Shown: positions 33,008 to 45,777 of the stretch, in pieces
Layout: every line of letters starts with the position of its first letter
Numbering within the stretch: position 1 is the stretch's first letter
Assembly (NCBI GenBank): GCA_950022295.1
Contig: OX465598.1
Coordinates: 338,223,324-338,287,323, forward strand
DNA: 64,000 nt
Direction of reading: 5' to 3'
From: Bromus sterilis
Lineage: Eukaryota > Streptophyta > Magnoliopsida > Poales > Poaceae
Program-made: the position numbers and the translations under genes
Notes under the pieces: generated by a model
What the model saw: only the letters and a program-made list of their open reading frames with translations
Database searches by the model: none
What the model was told of the DNA's origin: nothing

Positions 33008-34093
33008 TGTCGGGACCCGGAATATGCGTATGTAATTCCAGTCACAACCCAATCACATGGAGAGCCGAGAGTCGTACCCACTTGTCTAAGAAGACAAGGC
33101 CAAGCACAGAACACTCTCGGAAAGCATCGTACGTGAGGGGCATCCCATCCAGGCCGGATGATCAACTGAGATGGGTCCTCATCGCCCGCTCACAAGTCTA
33201 AATGATTATGGGTGGTGAAATCCCATACTCATAGACAAGTCACCTCAATCATGTTGTCGATTGAATCATAACCCTTACATAAAAAAACTCCAGCCCGATC
33301 ACTTAGTCGGGGTCTAGGGCGGGCTCGATCATACAACAAAGTGTGCACGTGACAGAGTCACGCGCAATCGCATCGCGATGCCCCAAGCTGCGCACATCTA
33401 AGGGCCACTTGGTGTATAAAAGACCGCCAGCCAGATCACAACTAAGGTCTCGAAAACCCATACTAAGACATGCATGTTATAATCATACACGCAGCACACA
33501 TGTCTAGTATGAACAGCAGGTATCATCACATAACTCTACAAAGTACTTCTTTATTGACTTACACATAGAGCGTACAAAGATCACATGTCTGTGATCAACA
33601 TTACATCATACAACGGAAGAAAATTAGGTCTGAGTACAGACAAGTTTAACAAATGGATTAGAGAAGCCTTGTAAACATACATGCCCTTCCACGAGGGACC
33701 AGACTGTTGTCTGGAACTATACTACCAAGGTCAACGTCGAGCTTCACGAAGGTGACTCCATCGGGGTCCGGGTTCTCATCTAAAACATAGAATAAGCAAA
33801 CGTGAGTACAAAGTCGTACTAAGCAAGACTTACATCAGAACTACACTACTCATGCTCAAGTTTCAAGGTAAAGGAGGTGGGGTTCAACATGTAGAAGTGC
33901 CAGCTTTGACTTGGCTAGTCCTGAACTACGAGTACCAGACTTGAGGTAAGAAGCGTACACGAGTCCACTACATGTCTCCAACCAATACACCACTATGGTT
34001 ACTTCCTCGACTTCCCCACGAGGAAGCTCACCACAGCACTCACGCTTATCTTGCGAGTTTTATAAGTATCCATTCAAGTTGTCTAATAATCAG
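33008..34093 (-). mobile_element. Element H: truncated LTR of the A/B family
   Basis: Starts TGTCGGGACCCGGAATATGC and follows the A and B LTRs closely for about 1.09 kb (compare 42159-43245 and 49319-50405), then diverges after ATCCATTCAAGTTGTCT and joins the LTR of F at about 34093. The missing two thirds, including the GC-rich block and the TTGTGACA end, and all interior sequence are gone. It most likely inserted into the 5' LTR of D and was later cut by a deletion. Confidence 0.88.
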
Positions 34094-34652
34094 GTCCCAG
34101 CTACAAGCCCGTACTCCGTACCACTGCTCAATACTCTGGATCACTGTTCAGTATACAGGGGAACTATTCACTATGCAAAACCTAGAAGCTAACGACATGG
34201 AGAGCCGAAGATCTACTCCGGATAAACCGGAGAGCCTACATCATGAGGGCCCCAGCTCGTCACCAGAGGCTTACAACTGGGTCCTCCCACTCTGTGTAAT
34301 TCCTTTAGTACCCCGGGCTCGGCCTATAAGAGCTCCCGATACCCCTCCTTCATGAGGACGACCACTGCATTTACTCCATTTTCACCCACCAGAGAGAGCA
34401 AGGAGAGAGTTGTGCCTAGATCCATCTTCTCCTTCCTCTCATACAGCTCACGGAGCATTCATTGTAGGCAGAGTTATTGCTTATAGCTAGCTCGGCAGGA
34501 CTAGGGGTGTTATCTCTACGGAGAGCCCTGAACCTGGGTACATCGCGGTGTCTCACTGTGTTTTTCCCCACTCTCGATTCCGACACCATCGACACTCACC
34601 TCGGTTTATGCCCCTCTTTATCCATCCCCATGGCATCTGCCGTTACAAAACA
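34094..34652 (+). repeat. Element F 5' LTR, 5'-truncated
   Basis: Sequence ending CGTTACAAAACA just before the primer site. It includes CGGCCTATAAGAGCTCCCG (about 34322-34340), which looks like a plant TATA box with the expected downstream leader, and a region (34480-34620) typical of R-U5. The start is lost at the junction with H, so the LTR length is unknown. No second copy of this LTR is present in the window. Confidence 0.7.
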
Positions 34653-34660
34653 ACGATAGT

Positions 34661-34678
34661 TGGCGCCCATCGTGGGGC
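34661..34678 (+). promoter_or_regulatory. Element F primer-binding site (tRNA-Arg type)
   Basis: TGGCGCCCATCGTGGGGC, a form widely used by plant Tat-lineage elements, a few bases after the inferred LTR end. It fixes F on the plus strand. Confidence 0.85.
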
Positions 34679-34992
34679 AGTCCGAGATATCGACTGGAGT
34701 TCTGATCCGTACGGGACCATCATCTGCATCGAGCGCACGCTTCGCATCCGGCCTGGTTCTCAGGTACGGATCATGGGACTACGTCATCGACAACGCCTCA
34801 CGGTTTGGGACAGGAATGCCCCTGCCGCGTGGCGTCATTGTTCCTTTCGGCAGTCATCGCGTTTTTGTCGCGGCACTTCCAGAGGTATATCCCAGGGATA
34901 TACAAGTATTTTTCGAGCTCACAAACCCGCTTCCGTTTGGGGTGGGCTCTGTGGATTCGGAGAGTACGACTTCGCAAATCCGTGCGGAGTTT

Positions 34993-35629
34993 ATGATGGC
35001 GGGATCGTCAAGTCGCCACAGCTCCACTAGCAATGCAGCCCGAGCTGCGAAGGAGGCAGCCAACACTATTGCGGGTCCGAGCAATCCACAGGACGTGCTC
35101 CGCACTCCTGTGGGCCTTAGCGCAGATCTGGCGGTAGCTCATGCCAAGCTGAAGAAGGCATGCCAAGCTTTGGCCGAGCAGTCAGATCGGATGGACGTTG
35201 AAAAACGTCGTCTGGAAGCAACAGTTCGGGAGTACAATGTTGTATATGGCATTGGGCCGCGCATCATCCCACCCCCAGTGTTAGAAGAGCTCCGTGTTGC
35301 TGGCCGAGAGGTCGGCAGAGAGCTGGCAAGAGCCCAACAACCGGCAGCATCCACCATCATAGTCCCACAGATCGCATACAACTCTCCTGTGAAGAACATG
35401 AGAGCTGCCGAGCAGATCGCCAACGAGCTGAAGCATCTGGAAGGAGAGGAGTAAGCCAACAACAGAAGGCGGCTACCGAGCAACCTCAAGGGCCCGTGGC
35501 GTCAAAAATAGTTCGGGCAACTGCAGGTGAAAACCAGCCGAAGGCACCACCTTGACAGCAAAGGCAGGCATCTTTGCCACATGGGAGTCAACACCGCAGT
35601 CGGAGGAACCAAGGGGCTGCAGGAGCAAG
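34993..35629 (+). pseudogene. Element F gag N-terminal region (cut by element E)
   Basis: The reading frame is open from within the primer site to 35454, but the first plausible ATGs are at 34993 and 34996 (MMAGSSSRHSSTSNAARAAK), a typical gag start. The product is Ala/Ser-rich, then has a coiled-coil-like stretch (AHAKLKKACQALAEQSDRMD). A stop at 35452-35454 is followed by more gag-like sequence in other frames to 35629, where E begins. The five bases GCAAG at 35625-35629 are the left copy of the E target duplicate. Confidence 0.7.
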
Positions 35630-37249
35630 TGATACATCCAAAACGTATCTATAATTTCTGCTTGCTCCATGCATGTTTTGTGTGATATTGCTATGATCTA
35701 GATACACTTTCATACACTTTTGATCATATTTGGACTAACCTATTAACTCAGTGCACCCCAGTGCCAGTTCCTGTTTTCTGCTATTTTTCTATTTCAGTTT
35801 TCCCCCATCTAAAAAGTGCCAGAAAAATTCAGATAAAATATCAGCGTGACGGAAGCTCCGAGAAGAGCCCGGGAGGGGCCAGAGGGGAGCCAGGGGGGCC
35901 CAAACGGCCACCCGGCGCGGCCCCACCCCTGGACGCGCCAGGGGGGCGCCTGGGGCCCCTGGTCCACCTCTAGCTGACCCCCTTCACCTATTTAATCTAC
36001 ATCACGGGAAAACTCGAGAGGAGGAACCCTATTCCGCGAACTTGCCTCTGTTCCGCCGCCGCCGCGCTTCCGAAGATCGGGAGCACCAGAAGACCTCTTC
36101 CCGGCACCCTGCCGGAGGGAGGATTGACCTCCGGGAGTCTCCTCTCCACCATGGATGCTCCCCGGATGTCTCCTGAGTAGTTTTCCTTGGACCATGGGTC
36201 CGTGATCACTAGCTATGTAATGTTCTCCTCCCCTCTTTGATCTTCATTGTTTAGACCTCGTGAGCTGCCCTACATGATCGAGGCACCTTTGTAATATTTC
36301 TGCTATTGCTATGCTGAGTTTGGAGGGATCTGATGGATTATGAGATTAAGTTCAGATTGTGATAGAGTAATATATTTGGTTTTTATCTCTTATATTTTTG
36401 TTCCTAAGTAATTCTTGCATGTTCTCCGTTGCTGTTTATTGCTTTGGCCAAGTAGTAGGTAGTGACTCCAAGAGGGAGCGTTGTGCTAGATTGTGGGTTC
36501 ATGCCCCTCGATGACACGCTTGAGTGACAGAAACATGAGTCTTCGGGATGTGTTGTTGCCACAAGGGGGAAAACAACGGTGCTTGTAACCGCGGTTACAA
36601 GGATTGTTTACTTTACACAAAGTTATTTTTAATGCAGTTGTCTGTTGCTTTGGGTTTACACTTTGGGTGGGGCTCGCAACTTAATACCAGTGAGATGTTC
36701 TGGATAGATATCTCAAGGTGGATGATTAGTAGTAGATGCAGATGGATTTCGGTCTACTTATTTTGGCGTACTGCCCGTTCTTTTGAACTTATTCCTTTCT
36801 TTTGTAGCATAGTTAGCATTGCGGTGCGTTCATAATCCTGTCAATTGCCCTCCTGTAATTTGTTTACCTCGCATAACAGTTTTATCGTCTTTTGGGAGAG
36901 AGACATCACTAGTGAACATCACGTATCCTGGTCCATATCCTCATTACTGTTTCCAAGCTATATTTACTTTTCTGCATTTACTTTCAAGTTGCTATCATTA
37001 TCCCTTGCGTTTTATCATTTGTGAACAACAAGACCGGAGAGATTGACAACCTCTCTGAACTTCGTTGGAAACAAAGTTATCTGTGTCTGTGTGCAGGTCC
37101 GCGTCAGTTGCGCCGCTGACACCTACTTATCATCTCTGGAGTCCTACTGGAGACAAACCTTGGTATCTTCACTAAGGGAAAAATGCTGCTTTACTGCATC
37201 ACGCCTTCCACTTGGGGCTCACCAACGAAGGGCGAGAAGCCAATAAGAA
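35630..37249 (+). repeat. Element E 5' LTR (1620 bp)
   Basis: Starts TGATACATCC and ends CCAATAAGAA, compared with TGATACGTGC and CCAATAAGCA in the 3' LTR. It contains a GC-rich block (35850-36000), then CTATTTAATCTACATCACGG (TATA-like, about 35977), and a 3' part with GGAGACAAACCTTGGTATCTTCAC. It resembles the solo LTR at 54537-56180 along its length. ORFs inside it are not credible genes. Confidence 0.92.
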
Positions 37250-37259
37250 AGAGTATTTC

Positions 37260-37277
37260 TGGCGCCGTTGCCGGGGA
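37260..37277 (+). promoter_or_regulatory. Element E primer-binding site (tRNA-Asp type)
   Basis: TGGCGCCGTTGCCGGGGA ten bases after the 5' LTR, the site known from Triticeae Athila-lineage elements. It shows E is transcribed on the plus strand. Confidence 0.92.
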
Positions 37278-37442
37278 TTCCGAGTGCTAAGATAGGGGAG
37301 TTGCACACTACCTTTTACCTTTGTTTTTTAGTCTTGTTAGTTTACCTTTCAGTTTTTATCTCAGTGTCCTTTATGAAAAACCAAAAAAATAGTTGCTACC
37401 TTTTGCCTTTGTCTTGCTTTGCCTATTTATGCTAACCTCACC

Positions 37443-38588
37443 ATGGGTGATGAACCACCCAAATATGGTAGGATGGACATGTTTCACTTGGATCGTGTTC
37501 GATCAATTTGTGCTCGCGCTAAAAACCCAACCGACTTGTGAGGGAAAATCATTGGATGAGCATGCTCATTATACGCGGCACCGCCTATCTCAGAAAGGGA
37601 AACACTTATGGGATCAAATACATGTTTCTTATTGCCATGCTAAACTTTTGTGCCACATTTATGATTTTACTTGTTGTTCTAATATAGATCATAAACACCT
37701 CCCTTTCCAATGTGAGTTTAATGAAAATGAGATCTTATCTTCTTATGCTAAAGGTGTTTATGATTACTTTGATGTTGAAAAGATTGAAGAGTTTGTTGCT
37801 TTTAAAGGTGCCTATGAGATTGCTTCTTTGATTGAAAATATCACGATACTATTTTCGAGTCTGAAAACTTTGTAGTTCTTGCTTATTGCTTCGAGAATTA
37901 TACTTCCAATTCTTATATTGAGGATTTTAAAAATAGAATGCTTGCTGCCCAAGAAGAGGCTAATGATTGCTATGAAGAGGAATCTTATGATTCCGAGGAC
38001 TCACTTGATACTTCCCTTTCTGATGATTTTGATACTTGCTTTGTTGATGGCCATGATGCCACTATGGATGATGCTTACAAAGATGAACTCTCTATAGTTC
38101 CTTATGTTAAGCATGAAATTTTTGCTATTGCACCCACACTTGATTGTCCTATTATCCTTTTGAAATCTCCAAATCCGGAGAACTTTTCTCTTATCAAGGC
38201 TCAATGTGATGGGTTGCATTTATCTTATAATCCTAAAGACCGTGTTGAAAACTATACACGTGTGCTTGTAGGTCATGAACAACCTGATTTATGTGATAGT
38301 TATATTCTTTATGTTGTTCATGATACTACTGAAAATTATTTCGAGAGAGGGAAGTTTGGTTGTAGAAACTTCCATGTTACAAAAACACCTCTCTTCATGT
38401 TGAAAGTTTTGAAGTTGTTCTTGTTCTACCTTCCTATGCATGTCACTTTGTGCTTCTTTGATTTATTTTCTTACAAGATGCCTATGCATAGGAAGTGGGT
38501 TAGGCTTAAAGGTGTTTCACATTTGCTTCTTGATGCTCTCTTTTGCTTCGATTCTTATTCTCTTGTGAGCATCTTTCATAATCTTTAA
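37443..38588 (+). pseudogene. Element E homologue of the element D ORF, frameshifted
   Basis: Begins with MGDEPPKYGRMDMFHLDRV at 37443, which stops after 32 codons. The continuation lies in other frames: 37500-37875 (RLSQKGKHLWDQI, HLPFQCEFNENEILSSYAK, EEFVAFKGAYEIASL) and, after a shift near 37845, 37890-38588 (FAIAPTLDCPIILLKSP, NYTRVLVGHEQPDLCD, FERGKFGCRNFHVTKTP). The C-terminal half is almost the same as in D; the acidic central block is shorter. At least two frameshifts make it non-functional. The function of the family is unknown. Confidence 0.8.
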
Positions 38589-41413
38589 GGCTAGCTAATG
38601 GCTCTAAAGAAGCACTTTCGGGAGGCAGCCCGCAACAAATTTAGGTGTTTCTTTTTGCTTTTGCTGTGTCTTGATGATTGTAACTACTGTAGCAACATCA
38701 TTGTATCTTTATTTTTCAACTTTGTGCCAAGTTATAGCCTCTTACGGCAAGGGAAGTAAAAGTTGTGACATGCTGTCCAGAAAACAGATTCTGTCCTCGT
38801 GACCAGAAAAATTCCAGAAAAATCCCATTTCATCTTTTCGAGCTGAAAGTTTTACACAGTATTCTATATACAATTACGAAACTTCCGTATGTTATGAGTT
38901 TTTTGATTTGAGTTGTAGAAGTGCCCCTAAAAAATTCTTTACTACCTGCTGTTCTGTTTTTCACAGATTCTGCCACGTTTTGTCTCTCCTTACTTTTGCA
39001 AACCTTAAGCTTGATTTTTCTTTGCAAAAACTTTTTGGCACTCTTGAGAAACAGTAGCTATTCAAGAATATCTTTATATAAAGTGGGGAAAAAGTATTTA
39101 TTAAGGGTACTAACCTCTCTAATCAGCTTATGATGAGTTATGTATGAAGGGAGTTTTCAAGTGTGCGATAGAAGATGATGAAAGAAGATCCAGGAGTGTC
39201 AAGCGCTCAAGCTTGGGGATGCCCCCATGCATCCCCAATAAATATTCAAGGAGACTCAAGCGTCTAAGCTTGGGGATGCCCCCGTGCATCCCCTTCTCCA
39301 TCAACAAATCATCAGTTCGTCCTTCGTCTCACTATATTTTTATCACTTCATGCGTTATGTGCTATGCTTGGAGCGTCTCGCTCTTAGGTTTTGTTTTTAG
39401 TTTTCTTTAGCTTTGATTGCTGTTCATAACAAGTTAGATCCCTTCTTACTTTGTGTGGGAGAGAAACACGCTCCACTTTCAAAATTTAGAACACATCATA
39501 GGATTTTTCCTGCTTATCTTTCTGCTGTTGTGTGTTCTTTATCTTTTCATAGCTACTGCCATGTTTAGTCTTAGTCTTAGTTTGTGTTTAGCAAGAGCCT
39601 TGGCTTTTGTTTAGTTTGTTGCTGGAACTCTTTTTAGTTTTCATGTTTATCTTGTTAAAGAGAGTTGGTTGTTGCACTGAGTTGTGTCTTGTCTTGAAAG
39701 TAGGTGATTGAGGTTGCTATTTAATTTTAGTAGTAACTTGCAATGGTTTTGAGGTATTGATGTGAGTAATGTTTGGACTTTTGGTGTCAAGAGCTCTAGC
39801 CTATTAGTGATAGGTGTCGTATTTTGGGCAATCTGTGTGTATTTTCAAAACCTACAAAACTAGTTGAGAACTCTAGCTACTAGATGGATCACTAATCTTT
39901 GGAGGGGTCGAATATCAGAGAACACTCACGTACCATGAGTTGAGGATGCGCAAGGATAACCAAACCCCCATACACACTTCCTCGGGGTACTTGTCTCTTT
40001 GTGAACCTCCTTATTAGATTGAGAGTTACCGATAATAAGCGCATGAGTTCTTCGGACTAATGTAAGTATTGAGAGTTGACACTTCCACCTTCCCATATTT
40101 TGCTAGCCTTTCCCGTGCCATGCATTGCCTTCTTCTCACTCCGAGAGTTGGTGTCCACCTTCGCCGGTACTTCCAAACCCTTGGCATGATACGCTCTGTC
40201 ATCATAAGCCTCCCTTTATCTTTCCTCAAAACAGCCACCATACCTACCTATCAAGGCATTTCCATAGCCTTTCCGAGTTATATTGCCATGCAACATCCAC
40301 CTATTCATGACTTGATCTTCATGCCATACATGTTCTTGCTACACTGGCAGCGACATACCTTGCATACATCATGTTAGTTACATCTTCTTTATGATTTTGA
40401 GTACCTTGTAAAGTGTGAAAGATCTCCTTTACCTTCTTGTAAAATAGAGTGTTGCCCTTAAGTGAGGAAAAGATCCCAAAGTGGACACAATAAAAAGATC
40501 CCAAAGAGGACAAATGAGAGTTAAATAGAAAGAGCCATTGAGGCCACCAAAAAAATACAAAAAATAAAAAAAAGAGAAAAAGAAATAAAAAGAGAGAAAG
40601 GGGCAACACTACTATCCTTTTGAGAGATCCACACTAGTACTCCCTTTATATCCTTGTACTCCATAGAGATGATCTTTATGCATATAGCTATGTGGGGACC
40701 TTTCACACTATAGAACTTAGCTTGCATATTCCAAGGATGAGCCTCCTCAAACGAGCTCTAGGTCTTCATGAGCGAGCAAGTTAGACGCACCCCACTAGTT
40801 CCATTGGAGAGCTTCTTAGCTCGTATGTGCATCCGTTGCATGGCACTCCCTACTCCTCACATCATATCTATCATTTGGCATCTCTTGCCTATGATTGTCC
40901 TCATTGATGTGAGCCTTTCTCATCCTTTTTGTCTTCCTCCTCCACCATATTTCTCTCTTTGCCATCCTAAGTGTCAACTCTCGTGCTTACGCTCATCCAT
41001 TGCATGAGTGCTCAAAATATCGAAAAGGAGTGGACCAAATTGACTTGTGCCTGGCTAGTGGTCTGGGGACGAGTCAAGATAAGATTCCAAAGAGGACCAA
41101 GTGTGAAACTTTAGTAGATTGAGTTCTCAATAAAAATACTTTTTCTCTCGTATTCCCTATCCCCTTTCTTGCACGCAAACACCATTTGGAGACATTCGAG
41201 TCACGGACAGCGAGAGCTCTTGCACCTTTTGTTCTTTTGTTACTTGTTTCAATGCTAATATAGACTCTTGCATGTTATGACTTGAATTGAATCACTAACC
41301 TTGATTGCTTTACTTTTCAAAGTTCTTTTATGGTTGCTAGCATGTCACCACAGAAATTATGCTTGTTATCATTTACCTACTCAAGGACGAGAAGGAATTA
41401 AGCTTGGGGATGT
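38589..41413 (+). other. Element E internal non-coding region
   Basis: About 2.8 kb with no credible gene between the ORF and the 3' LTR. It contains two hairpin/polypurine-like repeats (39208-39293), an A-rich tract (40550-40605) and ends with the polypurine tract TTAAGCTTGGGGATGT next to the LTR at 41414. It is the inverted counterpart of 28668-31557. Confidence 0.8.
39208..39293 (+). repeat. Paired polypurine-like hairpin motifs in element E
   Basis: AAGCTTGGGGATGCCCCCATG followed by CATCCCC occurs at 39208-39237 and again, with one change, at 39266-39293. Each can fold because GGGGATG pairs with CATCCCC. The first 13 bases equal the polypurine tract at the 3' LTR (41399-41413). Element D has the same pair inverted at 30838-30935. 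Confidence 0.8.
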
Positions 41414-42158
41414 TGATACGTGCAAAACGCATCTATAATTTCTGCTTGCTCCATGCATGTTTTGTGTGATAATGCTATGATCTAGATACACTTTCATACA
41501 CTTTTGATCATATTTGGACTAACCTGTTAACTCAGTGCACCCCAGTGCCAGTTCCTGTTTTCTGCTGTTTTTCTATTTCAGTTTTCCCCCATATAAAAAT
41601 TGCCAGAAAAATTCGGGAAAATTCAGATAAAAAATCAGCGTGACGGAAGCTTCGAGAAGATCCCGGGAGGGGCCAGAGGGGAGCCAGGGGGGCCCAGGCG
41701 GCCACCCGGCGCGGCCCCACCCCTGGCCGCGCGAGGGGGGGGGGGCGCCTGGGACCCCTGGTCCACCTCTGGCTGCCCCCTTCCCCTCTTTAATCTACGT
41801 CACGGGAAAACTCGAGAGGAGGAACCCTATTCCGCGAACTCGCCTCTGTTCCGCCGCCGCCGCGCTTCCAAGATCGGGAGCACCAGAAGACCTCTTCCCG
41901 GCACCCTGCCGGAGGGAGGATTGAACTCCGGGAGTCTCCTCTCCACCATGGATGCTCCCCGGATGTCTCGTGAGTAGTTTTCCTTGGACCATGGGTCCGT
42001 GATCAGTAGCTATGTGATGTTCTCCTCCCCTCTTTGATCTTCATTGTTTAGACCTCGTGAGCTGACCTACATGATCGAAGCACCTTTGTAATATTTCAGC
42101 TGTTGCTATGCTGAGTTTGGAGGGATCTGATGGATTATGAGATTATGTTCAGATTGTG
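41414..42158 (+). repeat. Element E 3' LTR, first part
   Basis: TGATACGTGCAAAACGC onward, matching 35630-36358. It is interrupted after AGATTGTG by element B. The bases TTGTG at 42154-42158 are the left copy of the B target duplicate. Confidence 0.93.
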
Positions 42159-45100
42159 TGTCGGGACCGGGAATATGCGTATGTAATTCCAGTCACAACT
42201 CAATCACATGGAGAGCCGAGAGTCGTACCCACTTGTCTAAGCAGACAAGGCCAAGCACAGAACACTCTCGGAAAGCATCGTACGTGAGGGGCATCCCATC
42301 CAGGCCGGATGATCAACTGAGATGGGTCCTCATCGCCCGCTCACAAGTCTAAATGATTATGGGTGGTGAAATCCCATACTCCTAGACAAGTCGCCTCAAC
42401 CATGTTATCGATTGAATCCTAACTCTTACGTAGACTTACTCCAGCCCGATCACTTAGTCGGGGTCTAGGGCAGGCTCGATCATACAACAAAGTGTGCACG
42501 TGACAGAGTCACGAGCAATCGCATCGCGATGCCCCAAGCTGGGCACATCTAAGGGCCACTTGGTGTATAAGAGACCGCTAGCCAGATCACAACTAAGGTC
42601 TCGAAAACCCATACTAGGACATGCATGTTATAAACATACACGCAGCACACATGCCAAGTATGAACAGCAGGTATCATCACATAACTCTACAAAGTACTCT
42701 TTATTTACTTACACATAGAGCATACAAAGATCACATGTCTGTGATCAACATTACATCATACAACAGAAGCAAATTAGGTTTGAGTATAGACAAGTTTAAC
42801 AAATGGCTTAGAGAAGCCTTGTAAACATACATGCCCTTCCAAGAGGGACCAGACTGCTGTCTGGAACTATACTACCAAGGTCAACGTCGAGCTTCAGGAA
42901 GGTGACTCCATCAGGGGTCCGAATTCTCATCTAAAACATAGAATAAGCAAACGTGAGTACAAAGTCGTACTCAGCAAGACTTACATCAGAACTAAACTAC
43001 TCATGCTCAAGTTTCAAGGTAAAAGGAGGTGGGGTTTCATCATGCAGAAGTGTCAGCTTTGACTTGGCTAGTCCTGTACTATGGGTACCATACTTGAGGT
43101 AAGAAGCATACACGAGTCCAGTACATGTCTCCAAACAATACAACACTATGGTTACTTCCTCGACTTCCCCACGAGGAAGCCCACAATAGCAATCACGCTA
43201 ATCTTGCGAGTTTTAGAGTATCCATTCAAGTTGTCTATGATCAAGTAGAGGTCTCCAAGTAGTCCATAACCGCAGACACGGCTATTCGAATATTTCATTA
43301 ACCCTGCAGGGGTGTACATCTTCACACGCGTGTCATCACTTATCGCCTCGTTCTTGTCACCCTTCAAGCGGGTGTCGGACGTGGATGAAACCAAAACACT
43401 ATCCTCACATCACCTTCTCTAATCCAGGAGTCGACTACCTGAGTTTGGCACCGCTCGAGAGTCCGGCCGGTTCCACGAAAAGGACTCAGAGAATGCAAGG
43501 GACCGAGACGCCGCTCGAGAGTCCGGCCGGTTCCACGAACGGCCGGTTCCATAAAACCCTACATGTGGTCATACTCTTTGTGTTGGATCACAAAACAGGA
43601 ACTCGGGGCCTAGGGCAGTGTTCAACGAGACAACCCACTGTGTACTCCTACACAGCCTCTCATCGTTCACCTTTGCTTAGGGTGGATTCACCAACACGTT
43701 ATCATCAGCATCACTGTGTTCATTCCATCCCGACTCACAATCAAAGTAACCTCATTGTATCATTAAGCAGCAATAAGCAGTAATAGTTGCAGGGGCCACA
43801 TGCTCATCATTCAACTCCTAAATCTGCTAGGATTGTGGTTTGCTTAATACGGTGACAAAATGATAGGTCATGCATCGGAATGGGTTCAACTATGCGAAAG
43901 AACGTGTCTCGGTGATCTCCTAAACATGCATAAGCGAGACTGAGAGGGAATTAGGATTTTATAGACAGGATCAATGGGGTTTGCTTGCCTTGCTGACGAA
44001 ACACGGGTCTTAACGGTGGTCTTCTCCTTCGGGGGTGATCACCGTCTCGGAGCGTCTGTCATCGGAGGTAATCATCAACAAGGGGGGACAACTTTGAAAG
44101 TAAATGCACAAGCACATGATAAGTTTGTCCATGATGTGAATGGTACTGGTTTGTTGATAATTAAATTTAATTGAAGTGTATTGCAAAGGATTTACAAATT
44201 CAAACTCCAAATTCAAATTCAAATTAAGTCATATACACATTTGCTTCTGTTCACCCATTTTAAAATGGTCAAACATAAAACAAATTGCATATTCTTAATC
44301 CTTGCATTTTTCTGATAATTTTTCATATATTATATGTTTAATTTGGAGTTCATATGAATTTTCTATGATTTTTGGAAGTTTATTCAATTTTTAGCCTTTT
44401 TTGTAATTATTTTAATTGCTTTTCTATTTATTGCGTCAGCAGTGACGTGTGGATGACCTCACTGGTGCTCTGGCCAGTGGGCCACCTCTGTCAGCCACAG
44501 TGGGGTTAATCCCCTCTGTTTAAATTAGCCACTGGTTTAGTTTAGGGCACTGGGGCCCAGGGGTCAGTGGCTAGGGTTAGGGGTTAGTGGGTTATTAGGC
44601 TCGGGTTAACGGCGCCGGCGTGGTTAGCTCGCCGGAGCTTCGCCGGAACGGCGATTTCGGGCACGGGGAGTGGCTTGGGTGGCATGGGCGCGTAGCCCTC
44701 AAGCTTGCGCACCCCCTGGAGCTAGCCACGGCTCGCGAGGAGGCCCGAGGCCATGGCTATGACGGCAATGGCGGCGGCCGGAGCCTCTGACCATGGAGAA
44801 TGGCGACAGAGGGGACGGGAAGAGGCGCTAGGAGGTGGAAAAAGGTCGGGAGCTCACGGCGGTTGCAAAGGCGAGCTCGGGGCGGCCGGGGAGGAGCTGG
44901 GGGCGCCGGATTTGAGCTCGAAGATGTCGACGGCCGGCGGCAAGTTCTTGAGGCTGTCGTCGTCTCCGTTGGCGAAGAGCTCGAATTGATGAAGGGGATC
45001 GACGAAGACGGCGTCTGCGGTCACGCTGGACATCTTGGTTCGGCTGCTCGGCGACGATGGCCACGGTGGCACACGCACGGCGGCGACGCGAGCTCTCTGG

Positions 45101-45777
45101 TGCGGGGCGAATCCGGCGAGAGAGAGGGGAAGGAGATGACAGGGGCATCTCTGGGCGTCTCCGTGGCATGCAGATGAGGCCCTAGGTGGCCTGGAGGTGC
45201 CTCGGTGGCGTGCGCGGCGGTGAGCGCGCCACCGAGCTGCTTGCCTGTCGGTGAGGAAGGAGACAAGCGGGTGGAGGTGGGCTGGGTCGCCTGGTGGGCT
45301 GTGGGGGGGGGATAAGTTGGGCCACTTTGCCCTCTCTGCCTTCTTTTCTTTTTAAATATTTCTGCTCTGTGTTCACTTTGATAAAACAAATACCAAAATA
45401 TTTTTATAAATCCTCAAAACATTTATATGGCCTCATGTGACATGTAGCTAGCCACTCACAAGTTTTGGAGATTTTTGAAATTCATATAATTTGAATTTCA
45501 AATCAAATAGGGGTTTATTTAATTTTCCAAGGCATTATTTGAAAATTAGAAAATTCCATGAGTATGGGATTGATCCCAAACCACTTTTAAAATGATCAGC
45601 ATCATTTATAGGAATTTTTCAAATGTTCAAAAGATTTTTGGAAAAAGATTTTTATCTCGCCATTTGATTTAATTTCTCAGGGCTTTTCTTTTCCCCATTT
45701 TTGAATTTCTTTTGAAATTTTCACATGATGCAAAGGGCACTCAAACCCTAGAACATACCTAAACTTGGGTTGTGACA
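42159..45777 (-). repeat. Element B 3' LTR (3619 bp)
   Basis: TGTCGGGACC to TTGTGACA, closely matching 49319-53074 except for a segment of about 135 bases missing near 43511-43551. There a 29-base stretch from 43451-43479 is duplicated at 43511-43539, with a third partial copy at 43540-43550. The GC-rich block (44600-45320) gives chance ORFs on both strands. Confidence 0.92.

Noticed and set aside
34660..34992. Gag of F starting at the primer site
   Set aside because: The open frame begins at a TTG inside the primer site; the first sensible ATG pair with a gag-like N-terminus is at 34993/34996.
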